Shown piece by piece: positions 33,717 through 42,725 of a stretch of 64,000 nt of DNA. Origin of the DNA: Leeuwenhoekiella polynyae (GTDB lineage: Bacteria > Bacteroidota > Bacteroidia > Flavobacteriales > Flavobacteriaceae); NCBI RefSeq assembly GCF_004104075.1, contig NZ_QOVK01000002.1, positions 248,001 through 312,000 of the forward strand, written 5' to 3'. A model generated the notes under the pieces. That model did not search any database and was not told the DNA's origin. It saw nothing but the letters and a program-made list of their open reading frames with translations. Numbering within the stretch: position 1 is the stretch's first letter; each line of letters starts with the position of its first letter. The position numbers and the translations under genes are program-made.

Positions 33717-33846
33717 AATTATTTCATGAGTGGTTTAATTCCCTCTTCCCGAATTAAATACCTGGAGATTATAAAATCCGGGATTGAGCTCGAATTATTG
33801 AGCTTGAGAGGCCAAAAGTGGGTATTCAGGAAAAATTGCTTCGTTT

Positions 33847-34386
33847 TTAGAACATTATTACATAGCCCTGCATTTGATAGGTAGGAATATCTATAAGCGC
33901 AGAAAGGGTGAAATCAGTATATTTATTTAATTCTGAATAAGGGTCTATATTGTGTTCGGCAGCTGCCTGCCCGCAAACTTCGATTTTTACCCCGTAATCA
34001 GTTAACTTTTTCATTAAATCGAGGTTGGGATTTTTCTTTTGGTACCTTTTCATATAGGCATCATCAGACATTACAATATCGGTATCGGGGCCGCTAATTA
34101 CAGCAACTATTTTAACATTTTGTGAAGGCACCCCGGTTACTCCAAATAAATTTACCTGTCGCGCAATATGCCACAGACCGGCATTTACCCCTTCCTTTTC
34201 ATTTTTTGAAGTTAAATGATAAAGGATTTTATACTCCTTATCTTTCTCGGGTTGAATTCCCGCATCTTTAAAGTATTTCACCTTTCCGTAACCGTCGATA
34301 ACGGGAGTTTGCCATTCTTGTGCCGCAGCAAAATTTAAGGTTAGAATTGTAAGGAAAAAAACGAGCAATAAGTTTTTAATTTTCAT
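33847..34386 (-). CDS. Secreted DsrE-family protein
   Basis: A 179-residue protein with a signal peptide (cut near NFAAAQ) and a DsrE-like fold: YKILYHLTSKNEKEG, VNLFGVTGV, VKIVAVISGPDTDIV and VKIEVCGQAAAEHNI, the Cys lying where sulfurtransferase-type members carry theirs. Periplasmic DsrE-like proteins in Bacteroidota are uncharacterised; sulfur carriage is plausible from the context. It lies between the cytochrome and the binding-protein genes. Confidence 0.7.
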   Translation of the reverse strand: MKIKNLLLVFFLTILTLNFAAAQEWQTPVIDGYGKVKYFKDAGIQPEKDKEYKILYHLTSKNEKEGVNAGLWHIARQVNLFGVTGVPSQNVKIVAVISGPDTDIVMSDDAYMKRYQKKNPNLDLMKKLTDYGVKIEVCGQAAAEHNIDPYSELNKYTDFTLSALIDIPTYQMQGYVIMF

Positions 34387-34421
34387 ATTATGCGTGGGTT
34401 ATACTAATTAATTTAAAAGCC

Positions 34422-35363
34422 TTAATTTACAGAACTAAATCCGTATTTTTTATAAATCTGCACTGCTTCCTGCGAAGTTAAAAATTCCATAAATGCACTG
34501 GCCGCTTCCGGATGGGGAGCTGTTTTTAATTGACCCGCCATATATGTGGCTTCTACATTAATAGCATCTGGAATCGCAACCATATCTATTGGATGGTTGG
34601 TAAGTGAAGATTGATAATAGGCTTCACTATACCAAACCGGGCCGGCATCAGACTCCCCGTACATAATCCTTAAGGGAGTTTGGCGATGATGGATCGTGGT
34701 AAGATAAGTGGTATTTTTACTTAACTTCTCGTTCATTATATGGGTTTTAAGATCATTTCCGCCCGCATTTTCATAAGCTTTAATAATTCGGGTGGCGATA
34801 CCTTCCCATTCTGGGTTGGGCATGCTTATTTTTACGTCGGCTCTACCCAGGTCGTATAAGCTTTTAATATTTTTAGGATTGTCTTTCGCAACCATAATGG
34901 CTAATTTATTTTTTGCGTAAGCCAGGGTTTTTATAAACCTGCCTTCTTTTTCCCCTTGTTCAATTTTTCCTTTTCCGGCGGTAACAATATCTGGTTTAAG
35001 GCTTATCCGCATATTCCCCAAAATAAGGTTTCCGCTTTCCAGTTGTTGCCCTTCTATTCCGGGAGGGATTGTTTCGGCAAATACCCGGCTGTATTTAGGA
35101 TACTTTTTTCTGAAAGCTTCCAGAAGCTCCGGAACGGCCATATATTGATTACCCGCAAAGAAAACCACAAGATCGGGGTTATTTACATCGCCATGAAAAT
35201 CTGGCGCATTATCGATCCCATATCCTGTAAATACAGTCCCTGCAAGCGGGGAAGTCTCCCAGGGGGCATCGTAACGATGTTCGTAATCTTTCGCGTTTTG
35301 TGCAAACACCGAATGTGCCAGCAAAAAAAGCAGTATCGTTGATAAATTTACACAGGTTTTCAT
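34422..35363 (-). CDS. Periplasmic ModA-like oxyanion-binding protein
   Basis: A 313-residue protein with a signal peptide (ending HSVFAQ) and a type II periplasmic-binding fold: DLVVFFAGNQYMAVPELLEAF at the start, KPDIVTAGKGKI, KNKLAIMVAKDNPKNI and a C-terminal SQEAVQIYKKYGFSS typical of molybdate/sulfate-type binders. No ABC permease or ATPase lies nearby, so it may work with another uptake system or as a sensor. Substrate unknown. Confidence 0.7.
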   Translation of the reverse strand: MKTCVNLSTILLFLLAHSVFAQNAKDYEHRYDAPWETSPLAGTVFTGYGIDNAPDFHGDVNNPDLVVFFAGNQYMAVPELLEAFRKKYPKYSRVFAETIPPGIEGQQLESGNLILGNMRISLKPDIVTAGKGKIEQGEKEGRFIKTLAYAKNKLAIMVAKDNPKNIKSLYDLGRADVKISMPNPEWEGIATRIIKAYENAGGNDLKTHIMNEKLSKNTTYLTTIHHRQTPLRIMYGESDAGPVWYSEAYYQSSLTNHPIDMVAIPDAINVEATYMAGQLKTAPHPEAASAFMEFLTSQEAVQIYKKYGFSSVN

Positions 35364-35408
35364 GATATAAATAATTTAATGGATATATAGAATTGGTATT
35401 AAAATCGT

Positions 35409-36266
35409 TTAATGGATCCAGCCTTCAGATTTAAAAATTTCTTCCGCAGGTGGACTTTTTAGAAATTTTATAAACTCTTTAGCTTCAGCATCTGCTTTAT
35501 TATTCGTTACCACGGTAAGATCTCTATAAATAGCCCTATCTGGTTCGATCTCTACTAAATCGGCCTGCTCTGGATGTGTGATTACCCAATAATTCCAAGT
35601 AATCCAGGCATCGGCATTTTCTTCTTTAAAAGCTTTAAACCCGGCACCGCTTCCCATAGCATAATTGATAATGTTTTTACGAAATTCCTTCAAATCTTCT
35701 AAATTCCCAGTTCGGCCCACGACATCTTCCCAGACCCCGGTTCCAGAAGTGTTATAAACTCCAGCCCCTTCTACCACCACAATCCGCATTCCTGGTTTTA
35801 AAAGATCCTTAATCCCTCTAATATGCTTAGGATTTCCCTTTTGAACTGCAATTGCCGCAGGACGGAGGTAAATGGGCTCCACATTTTCACTTTTAAACTC
35901 GGTATAGGTCTGTAAAAATGCCGTCATAGATTGTTCCGCAGTACCCCAAATAATGTCTGCATCAGCCTGAGCTTCGGCCGTCCATTTAGATTCGGGACCA
36001 AATTTAACCACAACTTTATTCCCGGTTTCCTTTTCAAAGACCTTAGCAGCTCGAATTATGGCCGTTTGTGGACCGCCGGCGCCGTAAATTCGAATTATTC
36101 CATCCTTGGGAGAATATTTTATTTTGGGTTGTAACAATTCACTTTTCGAAGAAGATTCCTCTTTTTTATTAACATCTTTCTTAACCGAAGTATTACAACT
36201 AAGGTTAAATAAGACCAATACTAATGCCCAGATCTTTACTGACATTTTTAGTTTTAAAAATTTCAT
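35409..36266 (-). CDS. AcfC-like substrate-binding lipoprotein
   Basis: A 285-residue protein with a lipobox (LFNLSC, Cys24) and a binding-protein fold close to AcfC and sulfate-binding proteins: IIRIYGAGGPQTAIIRAAKV, DIIWGTAEQSMTAF, LRPAAIAVQKGNPKHI and AGVYNTSGTGVWEDV. It lies 45 bases upstream of the ModA-like gene in the same direction. AcfC-type proteins bind sulfate or related anions; the exact ligand here is unknown. Confidence 0.75.
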   Translation of the reverse strand: MKFLKLKMSVKIWALVLVLFNLSCNTSVKKDVNKKEESSSKSELLQPKIKYSPKDGIIRIYGAGGPQTAIIRAAKVFEKETGNKVVVKFGPESKWTAEAQADADIIWGTAEQSMTAFLQTYTEFKSENVEPIYLRPAAIAVQKGNPKHIRGIKDLLKPGMRIVVVEGAGVYNTSGTGVWEDVVGRTGNLEDLKEFRKNIINYAMGSGAGFKAFKEENADAWITWNYWVITHPEQADLVEIEPDRAIYRDLTVVTNNKADAEAKEFIKFLKSPPAEEIFKSEGWIH

Positions 36267-36317
36267 AATTATTTTTGTGTTAAGGTTACGGAATCATTAA
36301 TAAAAATGCTTGCCGTT

Positions 36318-37277
36318 TTAATTTATAGTATGCAATATCACCATTAAAGAGCCTATCGAAATAAAACCCCATATAATAACAGCTTGTAAAAGTGGTTTTA
36401 AACCTACAACTTTCAACGACTTAGCGGTAAGACTGGTACCAATTAGAAAAAGGGTTAGGGTTAAGGCCATCTTTGCGCCTTGCACTATATAACCTGAAAC
36501 ATGCTGAACCGCAGGCACATAGGTGTTTATAGCGATTGCCAATATAAACAACCCAATAAAATAGGGCACTTTTATCTTTTTGGTGCTTCCTTTAGAAAAT
36601 ACCGCAAAAAGCAAGGATACCGGTAAAATCCATAAAGCCCTTGCCAGTTTCACGGTAGTGGCAATTTGCAGGGCCTTTGGGCCATACACATCTGCAGCAC
36701 CTACTACCGAACTTGTATCATGAATAGCAATAGCACACCAAATTCCAAACTGGTGTTGCGTAAGGTGCAGGTAATGCCCAATAGAAGGAAAGATAAACAG
36801 CGCGATAGAATTCAGTAAAAACACAATTCCCATAGATACAGAAATTTGCTTGGCATCGGCTTTTATTATAGGAGAAATGGCCGCGATGGCACTTCCCCCA
36901 CAAATTGCCGTTCCAGACGAAATAAGTTTGGATATTTTTTTATCGATGCCGAACAACTTTCCTAAAAGTAAGCCCAAAGTTAACGTAAGGCTAATCGATG
37001 CGACCGTAAATAAAAAACCTTCCTTCCCGGCTTGTAGGGCGCTCGATACACTCATTCCAAAACCCAATCCCACTACAGCAACTTTCAATAACCAATTTAC
37101 GGCTTTATGGCTCAGGCTGCTAAAGGGGTTTCCTATTAATTGAGCAACCACCAATCCTATCGCCAGGGCAATAGGTGGCGAAATGAGTGGAGTTAAGCAT
37201 AGGGAAGCTATAAGAAGGAAAGCTATTTTTGAACCGGTAAAGTCTTTTCCAAAAAGACTGATTTTTTTAAAATTCAT
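36318..37277 (-). CDS. YeiH-family (UPF0324) putative sulfur-anion exporter
   Basis: A membrane protein of about 319 residues with 9-11 hydrophobic helices and the family's GTAICGGSAIAAISPII and HDTSSVVGAADVYG motifs. I start at ATG 37275-37277 (MNFKKISLFGK); the longer frame adds 11 unlikely residues. YeiH proteins are putative sulfate or sulfite exporters and are commonly encoded next to a LysR regulator, as here. Confidence 0.85.
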   Translation of the reverse strand: MNFKKISLFGKDFTGSKIAFLLIASLCLTPLISPPIALAIGLVVAQLIGNPFSSLSHKAVNWLLKVAVVGLGFGMSVSSALQAGKEGFLFTVASISLTLTLGLLLGKLFGIDKKISKLISSGTAICGGSAIAAISPIIKADAKQISVSMGIVFLLNSIALFIFPSIGHYLHLTQHQFGIWCAIAIHDTSSVVGAADVYGPKALQIATTVKLARALWILPVSLLFAVFSKGSTKKIKVPYFIGLFILAIAINTYVPAVQHVSGYIVQGAKMALTLTLFLIGTSLTAKSLKVVGLKPLLQAVIIWGFISIGSLMVILHTIN

Positions 37278-37376
37278 AGAGTTACATTTTAAGGCATAAA
37301 AACAATACATTAATGCTTAATCCGATGTAAATGTAGCCGGGATTTAGAGGGAACGCAAATGATAAAAAGTTATCTA

Positions 37377-38276
37377 TTATAACTTAGTGTTATAATGGTG
37401 TTGCAGGAAATTTAGAAACAAGGTAGATAATGCCGACTGATGGCCTTGCTTAAAGATAAAATGAAAAGGCCGCTCTATCGAAAAATCCTGTATATCGATA
37501 ATTCCCAGTTCTCCCGATTTTAGTTCTTTTAAAATGGTATTAACGCTCAAAAAAGCCATGCTATACTTATCGCTTAAATAAGTTTTAATGCTTTCGGAAC
37601 TACCCAGGCGCATTTCGATAGTTAAATCTTGCAAGCTTACGCTTTGTTTTTGCAGTGCTTCCAGGATAATCTCCAAACTTCCGGATCCTTCTTCCCTTAA
37701 CACTAAAGGCTTATCAACCAATTCTTTTACACTCATAGCAGGCGTGTTAAACAAGGAATGACCATTGGCCACTACCAATACAATTTCATCTTTTAAAAAT
37801 GGATGATAGGCAATTTCCCGATTTTTGGAATAGCCTTCAATAAATCCCAATTCTACCGTGTCGGTCAAGATCGCCTTTTCCACATTTTCGGTATTGGCAT
37901 TTAGTAAGGTTAAACTTACCTTGGGGAATTTTTTATGAAATTTAGCAAGAGCTTCCGGAAGCACATATTGCGCTACCGTAGTGCTGGCGGCTATTCTTAA
38001 AACACCTTCCGTTTGATCTATAAGCGCGTTCATGTCGAACTGCAGCGCCTTATATTGGCCAAAAATCGTTTTGGTGTGCTGCAAAAGGGTTATCCCAGCC
38101 GGAGTAAGGTTTATGCTGTTACCTTTTCGTTCAAATAAGCGTTGTTTAAAATGAAGTTCAATGTTTTTGATGTGTTTGGTAACCGCCGGCTGGGTAATAT
38201 GAAGTTCTTCCGCAGCTTTCGAAAAGCTTAAACGGGTAGCTACCGAATAAAATACCTGAAGTTTGTAATCGAACAT
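37377..38276 (-). CDS. LysR-family transcriptional regulator
   Basis: A regulator of about 299 residues (from MFDYKLQVFYSVA) with an N-terminal winged helix-turn-helix (LSFSKAAEELHITQPAVTKH) and a C-terminal effector-binding domain like CysB/YeiE types. It is 99 bases upstream of the yeiH-like gene. It probably controls the sulfur cluster downstream in response to a sulfur metabolite; the effector is unknown. Confidence 0.88.
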   Translation of the reverse strand: MFDYKLQVFYSVATRLSFSKAAEELHITQPAVTKHIKNIELHFKQRLFERKGNSINLTPAGITLLQHTKTIFGQYKALQFDMNALIDQTEGVLRIAASTTVAQYVLPEALAKFHKKFPKVSLTLLNANTENVEKAILTDTVELGFIEGYSKNREIAYHPFLKDEIVLVVANGHSLFNTPAMSVKELVDKPLVLREEGSGSLEIILEALQKQSVSLQDLTIEMRLGSSESIKTYLSDKYSMAFLSVNTILKELKSGELGIIDIQDFSIERPFHFIFKQGHQSALSTLFLNFLQHHYNTKL

Positions 38277-38337
38277 TATAAACAAAAGTAATATTTATTG
38301 CAGAAAAAGCATCTTCGCAATAATTATTTTTGAAATC

Positions 38338-38997
38338 TTAGAAAGAAATCCCATCGCCAATTTCATATAAAGTCAGAAATTGGATCCCTTCATCTTTAAA
38401 ATAAGGGAGATAAGTATTATAGCGTTGCTTTAAAAAATAAGGTTTGGCAAATCCATCGTGGACCGGAAATATAATTTCGGGCTTCATTTTTAACGCAAAA
38501 TGATAAACATCCAGTTCAGTTAAAAAAGGAGCCATCACGGGTAAAATCAAGCAATGGATACCTTTAAACCTAAGGAGCTTGTTGCTGAAGGAATCGCCGG
38601 GATTTAAAATTTTATCATTAATTAGGTAAGCGGTATTTTTAGGACATTTTTCAGATAATATTTCCTGATGGGGTGTAACTAAAGCATCCACTTTAAAGGA
38701 ACCCAGGATTTTCTGTCCTTCTTCAAACAGATGAACTTTTAGACCTTGGGCGCTTAATGCCTCCGTCACTTCTGAATTCCCATAAATATCGGCTCCCGAT
38801 AATTTGGAGATTAGGGTTAACGCATCAATATCTATATGATCGAGATGATCATGGGTTAAAATTATAAAATCTACATCTTTAAAGGTTTCAGGAGCTACCA
38901 GCTTGTCCTGAAAGGTGAACTTTCCCGGATCGAAAAGCAACTTTTTATCACCTTCAGAAATTAAAATGCAAGAATGTACATATTTTTGAATACGCAT
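38338..38997 (-). CDS. Metallo-beta-lactamase-fold hydrolase
   Basis: A 219-residue protein of the UlaG/MBL type: ILTHDHLDHIDIDAL supplies the HxHxDH metal motif, VTPHQEIL and IFPVHDGFAKP the later ligands. It acts in the cytoplasm on an unknown substrate. It sits upstream of the LysR gene in the same direction, at the far end of the sulfur cluster. Confidence 0.85.
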   Translation of the reverse strand: MRIQKYVHSCILISEGDKKLLFDPGKFTFQDKLVAPETFKDVDFIILTHDHLDHIDIDALTLISKLSGADIYGNSEVTEALSAQGLKVHLFEEGQKILGSFKVDALVTPHQEILSEKCPKNTAYLINDKILNPGDSFSNKLLRFKGIHCLILPVMAPFLTELDVYHFALKMKPEIIFPVHDGFAKPYFLKQRYNTYLPYFKDEGIQFLTLYEIGDGISF

Positions 38998-39038
38998 AAT
39001 TTTAGGTTACGGTGTTATAAAATTAGAATCTTTTTTTT

Positions 39039-40526
39039 GTAACTAATCAGTTTGTACTTCTGTACCTAATTCTGCTATAAAAATAAGACTATTTAAGACA
39101 TTTGCCCCACTTTTAATGGTTGTATCTATTACCGATCTTATTTTAGCAAAATTCTGTGCTGCTTGTTCTTTTTTGAACTGTCATGATATTTTTTGTTTGA
39201 CCTTTACATTGCGTATGGCCCGCTCCGAGGCGTTATTATCTGGCGGCACGTTTTTGAAGTAGAGAAAGGTAAAGAGGCTATGCCTTTCTTTGCGCATTCT
39301 TTTGTAAAAAGTGTAAAGCTCTTTATGTTTTTTATCAGGAGGCCGTTCCAGTAAGTCAGGTGCTTTACAATGGAGGTTCTTTCAATTTGATGTTCCCGGT
39401 TTTGAAGGTCCAATTTGTTTTTAAGTTTTAGGAACCGTGCAAGAAGTTTTTTAAAATCTTTGCTCCATTTATTCTTAGGATACCGCTGGTTAAGGTAGTT
39501 CAGCGTACGGCTCAAATGCGCCAAACAGCTTTGATGGTTTTAGGAAGCGGTTTTAAGCTGTGCTTTCCATCCATCGTGTACCAAAGTGCTTTGGGGAAAT
39601 CCCAAGAGGAATTCCCTGTCGATAGTTTGGCCCCCTCTGTTATCTGAATGAGCAATAAAAGTAAGTTTGGAGGTTTGCCAGGTCCAGAACCAATGCTTCT
39701 TGCCATTGACCTTGACCCCGGTCTCATCCGTGCCTACTTCCGGGCTTTGCTGCACCCGTTGTTTTATGATTTGGTACATCGGAGTGGTTTTTTGGGCAAA
39801 CTTCCCGAGTAGATAATGGATGCCCCCTTCGCTAATATTGACTCCAAAAACATTGTTGAAAGTTACTTTCATCCTGGCAAAGGGCAAGTGTTGGCGAGCA
39901 TGGAAATAAGCAATAAGTGCTTCGATATTTTCTCCATAACTTATAGGGGCATTCACGCGTTGTGGAAAGCCCGAAGTAGTTTGACATCCACAACCGCATA
40001 TTTTGCTGAATGTCCGGTATTCTGTATAGACTGCTTTTATGGGTGGGAGATCTATTATTTGCCTGGAGTTTTCTTTGATAGGGGACCTATCCTGCAAGGA
40101 TGCACCACAGACATTGCAATACTCCGGTTGTAACTCAATAACCACATCCGTAAAGCTTATCATTTCAAGGGCATTGCCCTGTCTCCCCTTTTGTCCACCC
40201 GGCTTTTTACCAGTAGGGACTCGCAAGCTTTGATTCTTTAGAGGTCGGTTCTCATCCTTAGAAGGTGGTATAGAACTGTTACGGCTGTTCTTGGTATATT
40301 CATATTTAGCCAGGCGATCCTTTAGAAAAGTATTCTCCTTTTCAAGGGATTCCACTTTTTTCTCCAATGCTTCAAGATGCCTTATAAGTGCTTCGATATT
40401 CACACCATGAAAGTACAAAAGCAAAAATATTGAACTAATATTCTTGCCGACTATGGCATGAAGCAAAAATTTTTCAAGGTCTTTTTGTCATGCCAAAAAC
40501 AACTATATTAGATACTGATTAGTTAC
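39039..40526 (-). mobile_element. IS66-type insertion sequence, decayed
   Basis: A 13-bp perfect terminal inverted repeat (GTAACTAATCAGT at 39039-39051 and its complement at 40514-40526) bounds a single transposase gene. At about 1.5 kb with no accessory tnpA/tnpB it fits the shorter IS66 relatives (ISBst12-like). No target-site duplication can be seen (flanks TTTTTTTT and TCAAATTT), so the insertion is old or rearranged. Confidence 0.7.
39043..40466 (-). pseudogene. IS66-family transposase, multiple inactivating changes
   Basis: The N-terminal 308 residues are intact: a coiled coil (LEALEKKVESLEKENTFLKD), a zinc-finger region (CNVCGAS, CGCGC), and the start of the DDE domain (GTDETGVKVNGKKHWFW, LVHDGWKAQ). 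An in-frame TAA at 39540 interrupts it. Homology resumes (CLAHLSRTLNYLNQRYPKNK), shifts frame near 39360 (LLERPPDKKHKELY, then NNASERAIRNVKVKQKIS) and meets a TGA before the C-terminal tail. At least two nonsense mutations and one frameshift make it inactive. Confidence 0.85.
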
Positions 40527-40666
40527 TCAAATTTTAATAAAAACATAAAAATTAATTCCTGCAAAGACACTAATAATATATAACAAACTATGACTAAAAT
40601 TGATTGTATAAATAACAAAGTTTATCATGGCAATTTTTTAGGCTAGTAGCCACTCATTTAAATATA

Positions 40667-40777
40667 ATGCTTCAAAAACTATATCGGCACTCTTATATTA
40701 CTACCACCATAAACTATCAAGCTAACTTTATTCATAAAGATGCTGACGATGCATTGGATAGTGTAATTAATTTTTGA
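40667..40777 (+). pseudogene. 3' end of an integrase gene, second copy
   Basis: This 36-codon frame (MLQKLYRHSYITTTINYQAN at its start) matches the last 36 codons of the integrase at 22823-24031 except for two residues. By eye 12 of 111 bases differ, mostly silent changes. It contains the catalytic His and Tyr motifs but nothing upstream. Homology ends near 40667 on the left, where the IS66 flank begins. Confidence 0.85.
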
Positions 40778-40799
40778 TTTCCAGTAATGAATTTGGAGT

Positions 40800-41224
40800 G
40801 ATAAAAAATATACTAAACCCTTAAACGTTCGTTGATGCTCTATTTTTGCATAATACTTTATATCATTTACGTTTACAGGCCGCCCATTGATTTCGCGATT
40901 GAACGATTGCACATAATCCTTCATCAGCTCACGGGTGTACTTTTTCAGATCATCGCTACTGTTCTGCAATCGGTTCAATTCGTATTTAGAAGGGCTGACG
41001 GTAATCGAATAGAATTTCGGTTCTTTCTTTTTCAGTTTGGCACCGTTTCCATCAATATCTTTTACCACTTCCTCGGCCGATATTTCATCGCCATATTGAT
41101 TGAAAAAATGCTCCATATCCTCCTGCTCCAGACCTTGATTTTCCTTTTCCAGATAGCCCACAAAATCGACCGAACTTTGGGAGTAATTACCGCCAAGTTT
41201 TTGAGGTGTGATCGTAATATACAT
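40800..41224 (-). pseudogene. DUF5712/MobB-like relaxase gene, 3'-truncated
   Basis: The first 138 or so residues resemble Bacteroidota DUF5712/MobB mobilization proteins (MYITITPQKLGGNYSQSSVD, YSITVSPSKYELN, YAKIEHQRTFKG). After RTFKG the frame runs into A+T-rich sequence and then antisense through the integrase fragment, giving an unrelated tail to 40679. The relaxase is therefore cut off where the integrase remnant joins, and the rest of the mobilization region is missing. Confidence 0.65.
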
Positions 41225-41235
41225 AGCTCAAAAAT

Positions 41236-41616
41236 TTACAGTTCGTTCTTTTGATTTCGTTTTTCGCGGAAGCGTACTTCCTTCTTTTCTTCCACAAATT
41301 TCTTCTCTAAGATCAAGGGTTTCTTTTTGGGTTCTTCGGTCTGAAAAAGGGATTCGATCATCGCCACGGTGGGTTTCGTCTGGGTCTTTTCCATATCCCT
41401 CATTATGGCAATTACCGCATTGATCCGTTTCTTTAAATTGGCCTCGATCGTCCTTCCGGTCGGGCCCAGTTTTTCCCGTGGGGATATCTCGTTGTAGTGG
41501 AAAAAATCGAGCATCGTGGCCATTGCCTCGGTATGAGATTTGAAGTGTGCTTTTGAAAATTGCTGGAAACGTTTCGCCGTTTCCTTTTTGAACCTAATGC
41601 CGGTAAATGAGTCCAT
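41236..41616 (-). CDS. BfmA/BtgA-family mobilization protein
   Basis: A 126-residue basic protein with an N-terminal ribbon-helix-helix-like segment (GIRFKKETAKRFQQFSKAHF, then HTEAMATMLDFF) and a Lys-rich tail, typical of BfmA/BtgA mobilization accessory proteins that bind oriT. It lies 11 bases upstream of the truncated relaxase gene in the same direction. Confidence 0.75.
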   Translation of the reverse strand: MDSFTGIRFKKETAKRFQQFSKAHFKSHTEAMATMLDFFHYNEISPREKLGPTGRTIEANLKKRINAVIAIMRDMEKTQTKPTVAMIESLFQTEEPKKKPLILEKKFVEEKKEVRFREKRNQKNEL

Positions 41617-41996
41617 AATTCGCCGATTTGTCGCAAATCCTTCCCTAAAAATGGGCGCTTTCGGGGCATTTGTCGCAAATTGTAGAAATTCAAATAATCG
41701 ATTGATTTTTAAGTGTTTTAAAATCAGATGATTAACAAGGAAAAGGAGTACTTAACATCGCATCGCGTGTTACCCTCTTGCTACTCCTTTTCGCCCCGAG
41801 TTCTCGGGGCAAAAATTTCGTACAATTCGGCTAAAAGCCAATTGCCAATTTCAGGGAAAAGATTTCCCGTTATGTAATTTTTCGATGGGCAGGGTTATCG
41901 GCGAAAGTCAAAAAATGGATTCCCCTGCGTAAAATTGAATGCTGAATTTCAGCGAAATAAAGATAAGGATTTTTATTGAACTGGATATGTTTTAGC
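41617..41996. other. Gene-free region with dyads, possible oriT
   Basis: No gene is supported in this 430-base stretch, which lies upstream of the mobilization genes, the usual place for oriT. It holds AAAAGGAGTA (41741-41750) facing TACTCCTTTT (41782-41791) across 31 bases, followed directly by a perfect 8-bp hairpin (41793-41800 with 41803-41810, GCCCCGAG/CTCGGGGC). A nick site cannot be named. Confidence 0.35.
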
Positions 41997-42030
41997 AAAA
42001 AAAGACCTCTGAAAATTCAAAGGTCTTTCC
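41997..42030 (-). terminator. Terminator of the 42049 gene
   Basis: AAAGACCT (42001-42008) pairs with AGGTCTTT (42021-42028). On the minus strand the hairpin is followed by a run of seven T. It lies 19 bases after the stop of the 65-residue gene. Confidence 0.75.
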
Positions 42031-42048
42031 GTTCCTATTTGGACAATT

Positions 42049-42246
42049 TCAGATATTAAACACATAGGTATAACTGTATAAATTCCTTCGTGCTTCTTCC
42101 TCGATCATTACCTCAAAATTGGTGCAATGCTTTTTTGAATACTTCCGAATATCATCGCCAAATTTTTGCTCGACGTCCTTTTTTGAACTTTCCAAAAGAC
42201 GTTCTTGGGCATCCCCGTTCAGGTCTGAAAAATTTAGATAGATCAT
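42049..42246 (-). CDS. 65-residue protein, unknown
   Basis: A small acidic/basic soluble protein (MIYLNFSDLNGDAQERLLES at its start) with no membrane segment. It lies 21 bases after the DUF6876-like gene and before a terminator, so both are one transcript. No family recognised; similar small genes accompany mobilization loci in Bacteroidota. Confidence 0.55.
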   Translation of the reverse strand: MIYLNFSDLNGDAQERLLESSKKDVEQKFGDDIRKYSKKHCTNFEVMIEEEARRNLYSYTYVFNI

Positions 42247-42267
42247 AATTTTTAGGTTTTGAAGGGG

Positions 42268-42648
42268 TTAGTATTCGCTCGGTAACATCAGTGTATTATT
42301 CACAAAAAACAACCGCAGTTCATCGAGCGGAAAATCAGTCGCCCGATACCCGTGTTTTTCCAAAATATTATCATTTCCATCCGTGTAGATTATCTCAGCT
42401 TCGTAGCCCGTAAAATCCTGTTTGTCCTCGGACAATCTCTTGAAGTCGATAGTAATAAATTCGCTTTGGTTCATCAGGCTTTTTGCGATTACGGAAGCGT
42501 CCGTAATGAGCCAAAAACATTCGGCAGCTTCCGCCAAATATTTCAGTCCGTTGGTGTATCGGGTTCTTAATAATGGGATTTGAAATATGGTTTCCGAACC
42601 GTGAAAATGTTGCAATCCCTCTTTGATTTCGTTAACTTGTGCTTTCAT
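42268..42648 (-). CDS. DUF6876-like protein
   Basis: A 126-residue soluble protein with a conserved-looking core: LQHFHGSETIFQIPLLRTRY, then LKYLAEAAECFWLITDASVI. I recall this pattern from DUF6876 proteins, which are common in Bacteroidota integrative elements and of unknown function. It is the first gene of a two-gene unit starting after the ssb terminator. Confidence 0.6.
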   Translation of the reverse strand: MKAQVNEIKEGLQHFHGSETIFQIPLLRTRYTNGLKYLAEAAECFWLITDASVIAKSLMNQSEFITIDFKRLSEDKQDFTGYEAEIIYTDGNDNILEKHGYRATDFPLDELRLFFVNNTLMLPSEY

Positions 42649-42680
42649 TGTGATTTCTATTTAAGGAGTTAATAATGAAA

Positions 42681-42716
42681 AAAGAGGGCGCAACTTTAGA
42701 CGGAAACGCCCTCTTT
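42681..42716 (-). terminator. Terminator of ssb
   Basis: Perfect 10-bp stem AAAGAGGGCG (42681-42690) with CGCCCTCTTT (42707-42716) and a 16-base loop. It lies 10 bases after the ssb stop. The loop is long for a terminator, but the stem is strong. Confidence 0.65.
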
Positions 42717-42725
42717 AATTTTAGA

